From Candidatus Kapaibacterium sp. (GTDB lineage: Bacteria; Bacteroidota; Ignavibacteria; Kapaibacteriales; UBA2268): DNA of 64,000 nt. Position 1 is the first letter of the stretch, and each line of letters begins with the position of its first letter. The stretch lies in the NCBI GenBank assembly GCA_013414795.1, contig CP058732.1, forward strand, positions 2,267,737 to 2,331,736. Reading direction: 5' to 3'. The notes under the pieces are model-generated. The model worked only from the letters and a program-made list of their open reading frames with translations. It did not search any database and had not been told where the DNA came from. A program made the translations under genes and the position numbers. Below, in pieces: positions 53,442 through 62,668 of this stretch.

Positions 53442-54995
53442 ATGAAACCTTTTGCAAATCAAACATATTTGGATTTCTCCGACCCAAAGGTTTTGCAGCG
53501 TCAAAAACAAGCAATCGAAAAAGTTCGAGCACAATTTGGCAAGGAGTATCCAAACATTATCAATGGTAAAGAAGTTTATACTGAACGCAAGACCAAATCA
53601 ATCAATCCAGCACACCCAGACGAAGTTGTTGGCATCTTCCAAAAGTCTGGGAAAGAAGATGCAGAACGAGCAATTCAAGCAGCAGTCGAAGCATTCGAAT
53701 TCTGGAAGAAAGTTCCAGCAAGAACCAGAGCAAACTATCTATTCAAAGCAGCAGCAGAATTGAGAAGACGACGATATGAAATTAATGCCTGGATGATTTC
53801 CGAAGTTGGCAAAAATTATTTGGAAGCGGACGCCGATACTTGCGAAGCAATAGATTTCCTCGAATTCTATGGTCGAGAAGCAATTCGATATGCACAAAAG
53901 CAACCACTGACAAAAATCAAAGGCGAAAAGAACGAGTATTTCTATATTCCTCTTGGCGTCGGTCTTATTATTCCACCTTGGAACTTTCCGCTTGCAATTT
54001 TGACGGGAATGACTTCGGCAGCGATTGTTACTGGCAACACAGTTGTTTTGAAACCTTCTTCCGACTCTCCAATGATGGGATGGATTTTGTACGAAACATT
54101 TAAGAAAGTTGGTCTACCCGACGGCGTTCTCAATTACCTTGTGGCAAGTGGAGCCGAAGCGGGCGATTACCTTGTTACCCATCCAAAGACAAGATTCATT
54201 TCTTTCACTGGTTCGATGGAAGTTGGTCTTCGAATTAATGAACTTGCTGCAAAAGTATCCCCAGGACAAATCTGGATTAAACGTGTCATAGCAGAAATGG
54301 GTGGAAAAGATGCAATAATAGTCGATTCAGAAGCAGATTTGGACGAAGCGGTCAAAGGCGTTGTGGTTTCTGCTTTCGGTTTCCAAGGACAAAAATGCTC
54401 CGCTTGCTCACGTGCAATTGTCGATAAAAAAGTATACGATGTGTTTGTCGAAAAACTTAAAGCAGAAGTCGAAAAAATTCAAATCGGTGACCCAAAGGAT
54501 AACTATCAAATGGGTCCAGTTATTAACGCTTCGGCTGAAAAAAGCATTCTTTCCTATATTGAAATTGGGAAAAAAGAAGGAAAATTAATCCACGGTGGCA
54601 ACAAAGTCGCTGGTCTGGATGGATACTATATTGAGCCAACAGTAATAATAGATGTTGACTCTAAAGCAAGAATAGCACAAGAAGAAATATTTGGACCAGT
54701 TCTTGCTGTAATTAAAGCAGAGGATTTCGACCACGCACTTCAAATTGCAAACGATACAATATATGGACTGACTGGTTCAGTTTACTCGAACAACAGAGAG
54801 AAACTGATGAGAGCCCGTGATGAATTCCACGTTGGCAATTTATACTTCAACCGTAAGTGCACTGGTGCTTTGGTCGATGTTCACCCATTTGGTGGATTCA
54901 ATATGAGCGGAACCGATTCAAAGGCTGGCGGACGTGATTATCTATTACTCTTCTTGCAAGGAAAATCCGTTAGCGAAAAGATTTTGAAAAAGTAA
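53442..54995 (+). CDS. pruA: L-glutamate gamma-semialdehyde dehydrogenase (P5C dehydrogenase)
   Basis: A 517-aa aldehyde dehydrogenase of the RocA/PruA class: FANQTYLDFSDPKVLQRQKQ, NIINGKEVYTERKTKSINP, IPLGVGLIIPPWNFPLAILT, GNTVVLKPSSDSPMMGW, FTGSMEVGLRINELAAKV, IAEMGGKDAIIVD (catalytic Glu), FGFQGQKCSACSRAIV (catalytic Cys), and the C-terminal NLYFNRKCTGALVDVHPFGG with MSGTDSKAGGRDYL. It oxidises glutamate semialdehyde from proline or arginine to glutamate. Proline dehydrogenase is not adjacent and is not fused, unlike PutA. Confidence 0.97.
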   Translation: MKPFANQTYLDFSDPKVLQRQKQAIEKVRAQFGKEYPNIINGKEVYTERKTKSINPAHPDEVVGIFQKSGKEDAERAIQAAVEAFEFWKKVPARTRANYLFKAAAELRRRRYEINAWMISEVGKNYLEADADTCEAIDFLEFYGREAIRYAQKQPLTKIKGEKNEYFYIPLGVGLIIPPWNFPLAILTGMTSAAIVTGNTVVLKPSSDSPMMGWILYETFKKVGLPDGVLNYLVASGAEAGDYLVTHPKTRFISFTGSMEVGLRINELAAKVSPGQIWIKRVIAEMGGKDAIIVDSEADLDEAVKGVVVSAFGFQGQKCSACSRAIVDKKVYDVFVEKLKAEVEKIQIGDPKDNYQMGPVINASAEKSILSYIEIGKKEGKLIHGGNKVAGLDGYYIEPTVIIDVDSKARIAQEEIFGPVLAVIKAEDFDHALQIANDTIYGLTGSVYSNNREKLMRARDEFHVGNLYFNRKCTGALVDVHPFGGFNMSGTDSKAGGRDYLLLFLQGKSVSEKILKK

Positions 54996-55004
54996 TCTTT
55001 TTAA

Positions 55005-55043
55005 AATTAAAAAAGGCGGGTTTAAAGCCCGCCTTTTGTTTTT
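55005..55043. terminator. Bidirectional terminator between pruA and outer-membrane protein gene
   Basis: AAAAGGCGGG and CCCGCCTTTT (55011-55020, 55028-55037) form a strong stem with T-runs on both strands (TTTTGTTTTT on plus, TTTTTTAATTTT on minus), so it can end both convergent transcripts. Confidence 0.88.
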
Positions 55044-55053
55044 ATATAAATGA

Positions 55054-56280
55054 CTACTCGCGTCTAAATGGTACAAACCAAGTCTCGCCAAGGGTTATTT
55101 CCAATATCATTCGACCGAAATACTCTTTTGGCAAGGAACTTATTTCTGGTAATCTTGCACCGAAAACAAAACCAGCATTGAACATTGCAGAGCCAACAAT
55201 TGGAAATTCAAACCCAAAACTAAAAGCATACTCCTTAATGTTCGCACCATCGACTTTTGGGTACAATTGTTTGTAGTACCCACCCAAATTATACGTCACT
55301 CGGTCGCTATACGAAGTGAAAAGGGATTTGCTTCCAAGATAGGAAACGCCAAAAGCAAGTTTTTCCTCTTTGCCCAAACTTGTTCTTGGTCCAAGATTGT
55401 AGTTCATTTGGGTAAAGTTTCTTTGGGTGTATTCAGTTGTGAAAAGGGTTCTCCCGATAGTGTATGAAAACCCAAGACCGAAAGAACTTGGCATATCGAC
55501 TTTGGTTTCATTCACAAAAGTTGTATCAAGAGTTAATTCGTAAACATATTGTGTTTGCGATTTCAAGTTTGCCCGATTATTTGCCTCGTAGAAAAAGCCG
55601 ATATACCCTTTTGATATTGGATTTACAACAAACCCAACTCGAAAGCCCAAACCAATGAAATAATCATTTTTTTCAGTAATTGCCGAGGAGGCATAATTTC
55701 CCCAAACAAGAGTTCTATTGTAGTAATTGATTGTTCCAAAATTTGTAACGATTGCCCCACCAAGATACAACTGCTTCAAAGGACGATAGGAAGCCCCAAG
55801 AAATGCTTGAGAAATTCCACCACTGCCTTGATAAACATTGTTACCTTGTAAGTAATAATCATCCAGAACAATTTCAATGCGTTTCGAAATGTAATAGTTT
55901 ACAGTGCTATAAGTATTGAACCCAAAAACGATGCTGGCACCAACACTTGTATCAATAGCAAGACCATAGGAGATTCCGTCGACTTTGCCATTGTTTTGCC
56001 AAAGATGTGCATTCCCCGACTCGACATAGTTCTGGTTAAATCGATAGCCAGCACGAATACGAGTTTGCGTTAAAAAGCCCCAAAGAGCGGGATTAACCAG
56101 ATTTATCGAGTTTTCCTTGGGTAAAGCAACAGCAGAACTACCCAAAGCATCGTAAACAGCACTGCTGTTGTGCATTATATCCCCAATTCCAAAAATGGAA
56201 AAATTTGAACCGCCTTGCGAAATGAGTTTGAAATTCAATCCAACCAAAATGGCCAAAGTAAATAGACAAAACTTTTTCAT
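55054..56280 (-). CDS. Outer-membrane beta-barrel protein (FadL/PorV-like style)
   Basis: A 408-aa exported protein with signal peptide MKKFCLFTLAILVGLNFKLIS. It begins FSIFGIGDIMHNSSAVYDAL and LVNPALWGFLTQTRIRAGYR, a pattern common in Bacteroidetes barrels, and continues with alternating aromatic beta strands ending in MILEITLGETWFVPFRRE, where a C-terminal aromatic strand suits BAM assembly. About 14 strands could be drawn, as in OmpP1/FadL-type barrels; the precise family is not recognised. It overlaps the upstream lipoprotein gene by 4 nt (ATGA), so the two are made together. Confidence 0.75.
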   Translation of the reverse strand: MKKFCLFTLAILVGLNFKLISQGGSNFSIFGIGDIMHNSSAVYDALGSSAVALPKENSINLVNPALWGFLTQTRIRAGYRFNQNYVESGNAHLWQNNGKVDGISYGLAIDTSVGASIVFGFNTYSTVNYYISKRIEIVLDDYYLQGNNVYQGSGGISQAFLGASYRPLKQLYLGGAIVTNFGTINYYNRTLVWGNYASSAITEKNDYFIGLGFRVGFVVNPISKGYIGFFYEANNRANLKSQTQYVYELTLDTTFVNETKVDMPSSFGLGFSYTIGRTLFTTEYTQRNFTQMNYNLGPRTSLGKEEKLAFGVSYLGSKSLFTSYSDRVTYNLGGYYKQLYPKVDGANIKEYAFSFGFEFPIVGSAMFNAGFVFGARLPEISSLPKEYFGRMILEITLGETWFVPFRRE

Positions 56281-57503
56281 ATTGTTTTCCGACTTGAATA
56301 AATTATCTTTAATCTTGGTCGTTTCCGTGGGTCTGGTGCATTCAATCCATAGAAAGAAATTCGATTTAGTGTTCGGCTTTCATTCCAATAGTAGGAATAC
56401 AAAACAATTTCGCCTTTCCCATTTTCTTTCAGCCAAAGTTCAATTGGAGAAGACACTTTGTAGAAAGTTACTTTGGTGCCTTCACGGCGACCAAGAAATG
56501 AAATCATTGGGACGCTGTCCAAAGGATTTGTTCCAAAATATCCCCCAGTAAAGATTGTATCCAAACCACTATTTCCGTAAATAGTATTTTCTGGGTCTAT
56601 GAACATTTCGAGTTGGGCGTAGTGAATTGCCGAAAATTTTGGAATTTTCGACACATCGAACTCAATTGCTACTCGGTAGGAAAAACCACTTTGAATAGTC
56701 AAAGAATTTAAAGTATCTACTTTCGGGACATCTATAACAGAAGCGTCGATTGCAGAATGGATATACCAGACTCTGTCGGTGGAATCCAAATATTTGTAAT
56801 GAACAACAATTTGCGGGTGGCTAACCTTTTCTTCTGTAACAAATTGAGCACTAATGCGATGTATCACATTACAACTTTGGTCTGGTGCAATTAGTATTCC
56901 CCATATCGGAATTGAATCTTTATTCTTTTTAAGCCAATCAAGAATAAAACTCTTTTGGAGCGAGATGGAAAGTTCGGCAATTGAATCATTTAGATTTACT
57001 TTACCAGAAAATGAACCAATTGGTGTTGGGTTTATAAATGGCTTGGGAGTCCAGTTGTCAAAAACTGAATCCCAAGTTACTTGATTTGTCCAGTACTGAT
57101 TTATCAAAAACACTTTAAACGAAAGATTTGAATTTAAACTATCGCCAAAAACATAGTTTTGAAAAGGAAGGACAAGTCGGACGCTGTCGATTCGGTCTTC
57201 GGTGAGCCAAAGCAAAGTATCGGGCAAGTTCGACTCCTTGAAACGAAGCAAAGAAGCCGAGCGAAAACCATTCCAACCGCCAACAAATATTGCCCCAACA
57301 TTAAAAATTTTAGCGAAAACATACTTTGTTCTACCCTGGACAAAGAAATTGACGCTGTCGGAAGAAATGGGCAAAACAGTTGTCGTATCGTAAAGCAAGG
57401 AGTAGGTAATTTCAGTAGGCAATTCGTTGCACGAGGAAAGCAAAGCCTCGATAATTATTAATAACAGTAAAAAATGACCCAACTTGCTGATAATTGATTT
57501 CAT
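56277..57503 (-). CDS. Lipoprotein of unknown function paired with outer-membrane protein
   Basis: A 408-aa protein with a lipoprotein signal: FLLLLIIIEALLSSC gives a lipobox ending in Cys24. The mature part is beta-rich with paired segments such as SVRLVLPFQNYVFGDSLNS and GEIVLYSYYWNESRTLNRIS and a likely jelly-roll or DNRLRE-like arrangement. I do not recognise the family. It ends inside the start of the barrel gene (4-nt overlap), so a surface or periplasmic complex with that barrel is possible. Confidence 0.7.
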   Translation of the reverse strand: MKSIISKLGHFLLLLIIIEALLSSCNELPTEITYSLLYDTTTVLPISSDSVNFFVQGRTKYVFAKIFNVGAIFVGGWNGFRSASLLRFKESNLPDTLLWLTEDRIDSVRLVLPFQNYVFGDSLNSNLSFKVFLINQYWTNQVTWDSVFDNWTPKPFINPTPIGSFSGKVNLNDSIAELSISLQKSFILDWLKKNKDSIPIWGILIAPDQSCNVIHRISAQFVTEEKVSHPQIVVHYKYLDSTDRVWYIHSAIDASVIDVPKVDTLNSLTIQSGFSYRVAIEFDVSKIPKFSAIHYAQLEMFIDPENTIYGNSGLDTIFTGGYFGTNPLDSVPMISFLGRREGTKVTFYKVSSPIELWLKENGKGEIVLYSYYWNESRTLNRISFYGLNAPDPRKRPRLKIIYSSRKTI

Positions 57504-57583
57504 TCCTCTTTTTCTTGAAACTCTTTTAAACGGAAATGCTCTATTTTTATGATTGAGTGATTGTAAATTTTTGAGCCCAAAAC

Positions 57584-59059
57584 CTATTTAATTAAATTAC
57601 GGTAAATTTCCACATATTGTTCAGCCGAATCCTTCCAAGAAAATGATTTTGAAAGACAATTTTGAATGATTTTATCCCACAATTCCTTATTTCGATATGC
57701 GTCCAATGCCTCTTTGAATTTCTTAACAAGAGATGAAGGAGTGGCTTCATCAAAAACAAAACCAACGCCTTCGCCAGTTTCGGGATTAAACGGTTCGATG
57801 GAATCAATTAAACCACCAGTTGCCCGAACTATTGGAACAGTTCCGTAAACCACAGAATAAATTGCATTATACCCACAAGGTTCATAAATTGATGGCATAA
57901 GGAAAATGTCCGAGCCAGCCTCGATTTTGTGTGCAAGTTGTTCATCGTAAACGTTTTTGAAAACAAACTTTTGTGGGTATTTTTCAGCCACCTTTTGCAA
58001 TCTTTTGGTCAAATTTGGGTCGCCAGTTCCCAAAAAAACGAAGTAAACATCTTCTTTCAAAATTTTATCAATTGATTCGAGTAAAAGTTTTATTCCTTTA
58101 AACTCCTCAATGTGGGAAATCATACCTATCAAGGGAAACTCAAGATTTAGTTCTAAGCCAAGAGTTCGCAACAAATCCTCCTTATTGCATTTTTTATAGG
58201 AAGCGAAGTTACTATTTTGCAATTTGCAAGCAATATCGTCATCAAAACGTGGATTCCATTGCCAAGGGTCAATTCCGTTTAGAATACCAGCGAAATTACT
58301 ATTCAATTCAATCAGTATTTTATTCAATCCTTTGGTGTGAACTTCATCTTGCAGAACTTCTTTTGCGTAGGTAGGCGAAACTGTTGTAACAAAGTCGGAA
58401 AATAAAATTCCACCTTTAAGAAAATTAAATTTCCCGTTGTGCATCAATTTTTCCTTTACTTCCGTTGGCAAACCAGTTTTGTCGAAAGTCGACTCGGGAA
58501 ATTCTCCTTGGTTTGCAAAATTATGAACAGTGAGTACAAACTTTGTCTTTTTAAATTTATTTGGATATAAGGTTTTAGCCAAAACTGGAATTAGTGCAGT
58601 CTGCCAATCATTGCAATGGAGGATTTCGGGAAACCAATTCAATAGCAAACAAGTTTTCACAACAGAGTGAGCAAACAAAATAAAGCGTTCGTCGTTGTCT
58701 GGGAAAGGTTTTCCAGTCACTGGGTCGTTGTAAATTGCTTTCCTTTGGTCAAAATAGTTGAAATTTGTAGTTATGTAGGATTGAACTTTGTAGCGTCCAT
58801 TGGTAATAGAAGAAGATTTGACAGTGAATAACTCTTCTTTACCAGCAATATTAATAGGAATGTCCTGCAATCTTTTGATGAAGTGGATTTGATGCTTTCG
58901 CTCGGAAATATTGCCATATCGGGGCATCATAACTCGCACATCGTGTCCAAGGGCTCGGAGGGCAAGAGTGAAGGAGTAGGAAAAATCGGCAACACCACCA
59001 AACTTAATGTAAGGAAAAATCTCACTCGCTGCAAAAAGAACGGTAATAGATTTTGCCAT
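57584..59059 (-). CDS. glgA: Glycogen/starch synthase (GT5)
   Basis: A 491-aa GT5 glycosyltransferase that extends alpha-1,4-glucan from ADP- or UDP-glucose. The N-terminal ITVLFAASEIFPYIKFGGVA keeps the KxGG sugar-nucleotide motif as KFGG rather than the common KTGG. Further segments are LHCNDWQTALIPVLAKTLYP, VLTVHNFANQGEFP, VSPTYAKEVLQDEV, GILNGIDPWQWNPRFD, and PSIYEPCGYNAIYSVVYGTV with RATGGLIDSIE (donor site). Glycogen branching and ADP-glucose genes are not nearby. A TAATTTTG box lies 27 nt upstream. Confidence 0.95.
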   Translation of the reverse strand: MAKSITVLFAASEIFPYIKFGGVADFSYSFTLALRALGHDVRVMMPRYGNISERKHQIHFIKRLQDIPINIAGKEELFTVKSSSITNGRYKVQSYITTNFNYFDQRKAIYNDPVTGKPFPDNDERFILFAHSVVKTCLLLNWFPEILHCNDWQTALIPVLAKTLYPNKFKKTKFVLTVHNFANQGEFPESTFDKTGLPTEVKEKLMHNGKFNFLKGGILFSDFVTTVSPTYAKEVLQDEVHTKGLNKILIELNSNFAGILNGIDPWQWNPRFDDDIACKLQNSNFASYKKCNKEDLLRTLGLELNLEFPLIGMISHIEEFKGIKLLLESIDKILKEDVYFVFLGTGDPNLTKRLQKVAEKYPQKFVFKNVYDEQLAHKIEAGSDIFLMPSIYEPCGYNAIYSVVYGTVPIVRATGGLIDSIEPFNPETGEGVGFVFDEATPSSLVKKFKEALDAYRNKELWDKIIQNCLSKSFSWKDSAEQYVEIYRNLIK

Positions 59060-59086
59060 TTTTAAAATAATAATTTTCTTAAATTA

Positions 59087-59094
59087 CAAAATTA
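59087..59094 (-). promoter_or_regulatory. TAATTTTG box, putative -7 element for glgA
   Basis: On the minus strand GTAATTTTGTAATT lies 27 nt before the glgA ATG at 59059, fitting TAnnTTTG. The rest of the 150-nt divergent gap is AT-rich without further clear signal. Confidence 0.5.
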
Positions 59095-59209
59095 CAAAAA
59101 AATCACTATGATTTTTCTTGATTTTGAATTATATTCCATTTGCGATAATTTCTTTTGTATTTTAAAACTTTTTTCCTATTTTGCTTTCTGATAAAGTTTG
59201 GAGTTTTAA

Positions 59210-59647
59210 ATGAAAAATATCCCAAAAGTTAAAGATATTATGTCCAAAGACTTGTTCTTTGTTTCTTGGAATGATACTTTGCGAAAAGTTTTGGATTTTA
59301 TCAAAATCGAAAAAGTCCGACACATACCAGTAGTCGAGGATGGAAAATTTGTTGGACTAATTGATGAGAACCGTGTAAACGAGTATATAAGAAAGAAAAT
59401 CTACGACCCCGAGGAAGAAATCGAAGAGGCAGAGTTTTCAACCATTTCCGATTTTGATTACCTTGTGAAACGTGATGTTAAAGTTCTCTTCCCAGAAGAT
59501 TCAATCTTAAAGGCATTGGAATTATTCATCAAAAAGAAAGGTGAATGTTTTCCAGTAGTTGACGAAGATTTCAATCTTCTTGGCATTGTTTCATATATTG
59601 ACTTATTGCTTTTTATGTATAAAGATTTGTCTGAAAAAGCAAATTAA
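59210..59647 (+). CDS. Tandem CBS-domain protein
   Basis: A 145-aa protein made of two CBS motifs: VKDIMSKDLFFVSWNDTLRK with IPVVEDGKFVGLIDENRV (about 6-65), and VKRDVKVLFPEDSILKALEL with FPVVDEDFNLLGIVSYIDLL (about 85-140). Paired CBS domains bind adenine nucleotides and usually regulate another protein; none is fused here. A GGAG site lies 6 nt before the ATG. The gene is 3 nt upstream of comM, likely in one transcript, though a functional link is not known. Confidence 0.92.
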   Translation: MKNIPKVKDIMSKDLFFVSWNDTLRKVLDFIKIEKVRHIPVVEDGKFVGLIDENRVNEYIRKKIYDPEEEIEEAEFSTISDFDYLVKRDVKVLFPEDSILKALELFIKKKGECFPVVDEDFNLLGIVSYIDLLLFMYKDLSEKAN

Positions 59648-59650
59648 AAA

Positions 59651-61192
59651 ATGTATTCCAAAATTCAATCTGCAAGCGTTCTTGGAATTAATGCTTTCCT
59701 TGTAGAAATTGAAACGCATTTAGATAATGCTCTCCCAAACTTTATAATTGTCGGTTTGCCAGATTCGGCAGTCAAAGAATCCAAAGAAAGAGTTACTGCT
59801 GCAATTAAAAATAGCGGTATCCCTTTCCCAGCGAAGAAAATCACCATCAATCTTGCCCCTGCAGATGTCCGAAAAGAAGGAAGTGCCTTCGACCTTCCAA
59901 TTGCCTTGGGAATACTTTCCGCAATAAACATTATCCCACCCGAATCGACTGAAAGCATACTTTTCCTTGGTGAACTTTCGCTCGAAGGGGCTTTGCGACC
60001 AATTCACGGTGCTTTGCCAATTGCCTACGAAGCAAAAAAATTGGGTTTCCGTGCCATTGCTCTTCCAGAATCAAATGCAAACGAAGCCGCCCTCGTCGAC
60101 GACATCGACGTTTTACCCTTTTCATCTTTGTTGCAAATTGTTAATTACCTAAATGGCAACGAAAGTGTTGAACCAAGAGTTGTTGACAAATATAAAATTT
60201 TCGAGGAAAGTCAATTTAACTACAATCTGGATTTTGCTGATGTAAAAGGACAACAAAATGTAAAGCGAGCATTGGAAGTCGCCGCCGCTGGTGGGCACAA
60301 TATTTTGATGATTGGACCTCCAGGTTCTGGAAAAACTATGCTTGCCAAGCGAATTCCTTCGATATTGCCTCCTTTGACTTTGGACGAAGCCTTGGAAACT
60401 ACAAAAATTCACTCAGTGGCTGGACTGCTACAAAATAATGAAGCACTCATTACCGTTCGTCCCTTTCGCTCGCCACACCACACAATAAGCGACGCTGCAC
60501 TGGTTGGTGGCGGAATGAACAAAATCAAGCCAGGCGAAATTTCGCTTGCCCACCACGGCGTGCTCTTCCTCGACGAGTTACCAGAGTTTGCAAGAAATGT
60601 ATTGGAAGTTCTACGCCAGCCACTCGAAGACAAAAAGATTTGCATTTCTAGAACAAAGATGACAATTGAATATCCAGCGAATTTTATGCTCGTCTGTTCA
60701 ATGAACCCTTGTCCGTGTGGAAATTATGGCAACCCTTATCAAGAATGCACTTGCAGTCCAGGACAGATTCAAAAGTATCAATCCAAAATCTCTGGTCCAC
60801 TACTCGATAGAATCGATATTCACATCGAAGTTCCAGCAGTTAAATATCAAGAACTCACAGATAAGTCTTCGGGCGAGCGTTCCGAAGAAATTCGAAAAAG
60901 AGTAATAAAAGCACGTCAAATCCAAGCCGAACGTTTCAAAAATTACAAGAATATTTTCAAAAATGCTGATATGGGCTCGAAGGAAATTCGAAAATTCTGT
61001 CAATTGGACGAAAAGTCGCAAGAAATCTTAAGAATTGCAATGAATAGGCTTGCATTATCTGCTCGTGCTTACGACAAAATCTTGAAAGTTAGCCGAACCA
61101 TTGCAGATTTGGAAAATTCCGAAATAATCAAACCACACCACATTAGCGAAGCAATACAATATCGCAGTCTCGACCGTGGATTCTGGCATTAA
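59651..61192 (+). CDS. comM: YifB-family Mg-chelatase-like AAA+ ATPase (ComM)
   Basis: A 513-aa protein with an N-terminal Lon-like/S5 domain (VEIETHLDNALPNFIIVGLP, DSAVKESKERVTAAI), an AAA+ core with Walker A GPPGSGKTMLAKRIPSILPP and Walker B FLDELPEF, a Cys-rich loop SMNPCPCGNYGNP with CTCSPGQIQKYQ, and a C-terminal Mg-chelatase helical part (LSARAYDKILKVSRTIADLE). ComM is a helicase that extends recombination branches during natural transformation. With comEC elsewhere in the window it supports DNA uptake capacity. Confidence 0.95.
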   Translation: MYSKIQSASVLGINAFLVEIETHLDNALPNFIIVGLPDSAVKESKERVTAAIKNSGIPFPAKKITINLAPADVRKEGSAFDLPIALGILSAINIIPPESTESILFLGELSLEGALRPIHGALPIAYEAKKLGFRAIALPESNANEAALVDDIDVLPFSSLLQIVNYLNGNESVEPRVVDKYKIFEESQFNYNLDFADVKGQQNVKRALEVAAAGGHNILMIGPPGSGKTMLAKRIPSILPPLTLDEALETTKIHSVAGLLQNNEALITVRPFRSPHHTISDAALVGGGMNKIKPGEISLAHHGVLFLDELPEFARNVLEVLRQPLEDKKICISRTKMTIEYPANFMLVCSMNPCPCGNYGNPYQECTCSPGQIQKYQSKISGPLLDRIDIHIEVPAVKYQELTDKSSGERSEEIRKRVIKARQIQAERFKNYKNIFKNADMGSKEIRKFCQLDEKSQEILRIAMNRLALSARAYDKILKVSRTIADLENSEIIKPHHISEAIQYRSLDRGFWH

Positions 61193-61258
61193 TTAGAAAG
61201 ATTACCCAAATTTCATTCAAGAAACAGAATTCCATTTATTTAGTTAAAATCCTTTATA

Positions 61259-61283
61259 GAATTTTTAATAAGCCTAAAAATTC
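61259..61283. terminator. AT-rich hairpin between comM and flippase gene
   Basis: GAATTTTTA and TAAAAATTC are perfect 9-nt arms around ATAAGCC in the 140-nt convergent gap. It may act as a weak two-way terminator. Nothing else stands out in this gap. Confidence 0.4.
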
Positions 61284-61332
61284 CAAAAAACTTTTTTAAT
61301 ATCTAAATAATATACAACAGAAAAGGAAGGAA

Positions 61333-62652
61333 TTACTTTTTCGTTTTTGCAATGACAAATGCAGTTACGTCTTTAACCCCTTGAAACAAATGTATAAAAC
61401 GAAATTGGTAATCTTTTTTCATATTAAAGTATAGCAAAATTCCGAAAAATGAGTAATATGTAACCAAACCCAAAGGCGTTAAATTAACTAAACCAAAGTA
61501 TCCGACAATAACAAACACCAAAACAGAAGCAAGCGAAGAAAGGAAAATATATTTTGCCACCAAACGCACTTTATTCTCTGCAATCATAACGGAAGCACTC
61601 AATTGCAAAGGCATAAAGACAGTTGCAATAAGCATAAAATTGAAAAATGAAATTGCCATCGAATAGCGTTCGGGAAGAAAGAGATTTATGAAAAACTTAC
61701 TACCTCCGAATTCCAGTGCAATAAACAAAAGCATTAAAAACAAAAAAGTAAACGAAGTCGATTTAACTATAAGGCTGAACAATTCCTCTTTACGATTCTT
61801 TGCTATCAATCTTACTGCTGTGGGATAAACCAAGCCATAGCCAGCATTTAAACCCTCTTCAAAAAGGCGAAACAGTGTCTTCGCTGAATAATAAAGCCCG
61901 ACAATACGGCTTTCGAAAAAGTATTGCAGAAACAACACATCCAGTTGTCGAGGAATGCTTTGAAATAGAGAATAACTCATCATTGGCAACCCAAAAGAGA
62001 AATACTCGCGCAGTTTCAAATTTCCCCGAAAGCCGAATCGAATGTTTTTCCGTAAAATCAATATTGCTACAAGCGAACTTATAATTGTGCCAGAGAAATA
62101 GATTTCCATTTGGGTTTCAAATCTAAACACTGGCTTTTGAAAGTAGAACACTACCGTCAAAATGCTCATTGGAATAAAAAATGCTGAATTCACAAGGAAA
62201 AGTTTGAACATATTCGAATGCTTGAAAGCAAATTTCAAGCAGAAAACTCTTGGAAGGGTTAAAATCGAAAGGAAGGGCAAATAGAATGCAACTTTCTTCA
62301 ATCCTTGTTCTTTGAAGAAATATACCCAAAAATCAGAAAAAACTGAAAAAACAAAAGTAAAAAGAAAAACGAAAGCAAAAGATAACAAGAAAGCAAGCGT
62401 ATTCGCTCTACGCTCGGTCTCTTCTTTAAATCCAAATTGAATAATCGCTTGGTAGAACAAAGAATCGGTAATAATGAAAATCCAAGTGTGAATTCCAATT
62501 AAAATTCCATAAAGACCAAGTTCAGAAGGTTCTAATCGACGAATTTGCAGTAGGACAACAAATCCATAAAGGACATAAAGCCCTTTATCGAGAGCACTCC
62601 AAACAACTTTGTCGATATTTTCGCTTAACTTCAAGAATTTGCAAAAAAACAA
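61333..62652 (-). CDS. Polysaccharide flippase-like protein (MOP/Wzx superfamily)
   Basis: A roughly 439-aa membrane protein with about twelve helices, including DKGLYVLYGFVVLLQIRRLE, PSELGLYGILIGIHTWIFII, YFSFGLPMMSYSLFQSIPRQ with LDVLFLQYFF, and YYSAKTLFRLFEEGLNAGYG. This pattern matches oligosaccharide flippases that move lipid-linked sugars across the inner membrane; the rhamnose and aminouronate genes in the window would supply sugars. No ATG is available: TTG at 62652 lies inside a TAATTTTG box, so a second TTG at 62634 may be the true start. It lies 16 nt after the kinase stop. Confidence 0.82.
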   Translation of the reverse strand: MFFCKFLKLSENIDKVVWSALDKGLYVLYGFVVLLQIRRLEPSELGLYGILIGIHTWIFIITDSLFYQAIIQFGFKEETERRANTLAFLLSFAFVFLFTFVFSVFSDFWVYFFKEQGLKKVAFYLPFLSILTLPRVFCLKFAFKHSNMFKLFLVNSAFFIPMSILTVVFYFQKPVFRFETQMEIYFSGTIISSLVAILILRKNIRFGFRGNLKLREYFSFGLPMMSYSLFQSIPRQLDVLFLQYFFESRIVGLYYSAKTLFRLFEEGLNAGYGLVYPTAVRLIAKNRKEELFSLIVKSTSFTFLFLMLLFIALEFGGSKFFINLFLPERYSMAISFFNFMLIATVFMPLQLSASVMIAENKVRLVAKYIFLSSLASVLVFVIVGYFGLVNLTPLGLVTYYSFFGILLYFNMKKDYQFRFIHLFQGVKDVTAFVIAKTKK

Positions 62653-62657
62653 AATTA
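62650..62657 (-). promoter_or_regulatory. TAATTTTG box overlapping the possible flippase start
   Basis: On the minus strand GTAATTTTGTTTTT fits TAnnTTTG and overlaps the first possible TTG codon of the flippase gene. If it is a real promoter the gene starts downstream, at the TTG at 62634. Confidence 0.4.
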
Positions 62658-62668
62658 CGAAGGGAATT

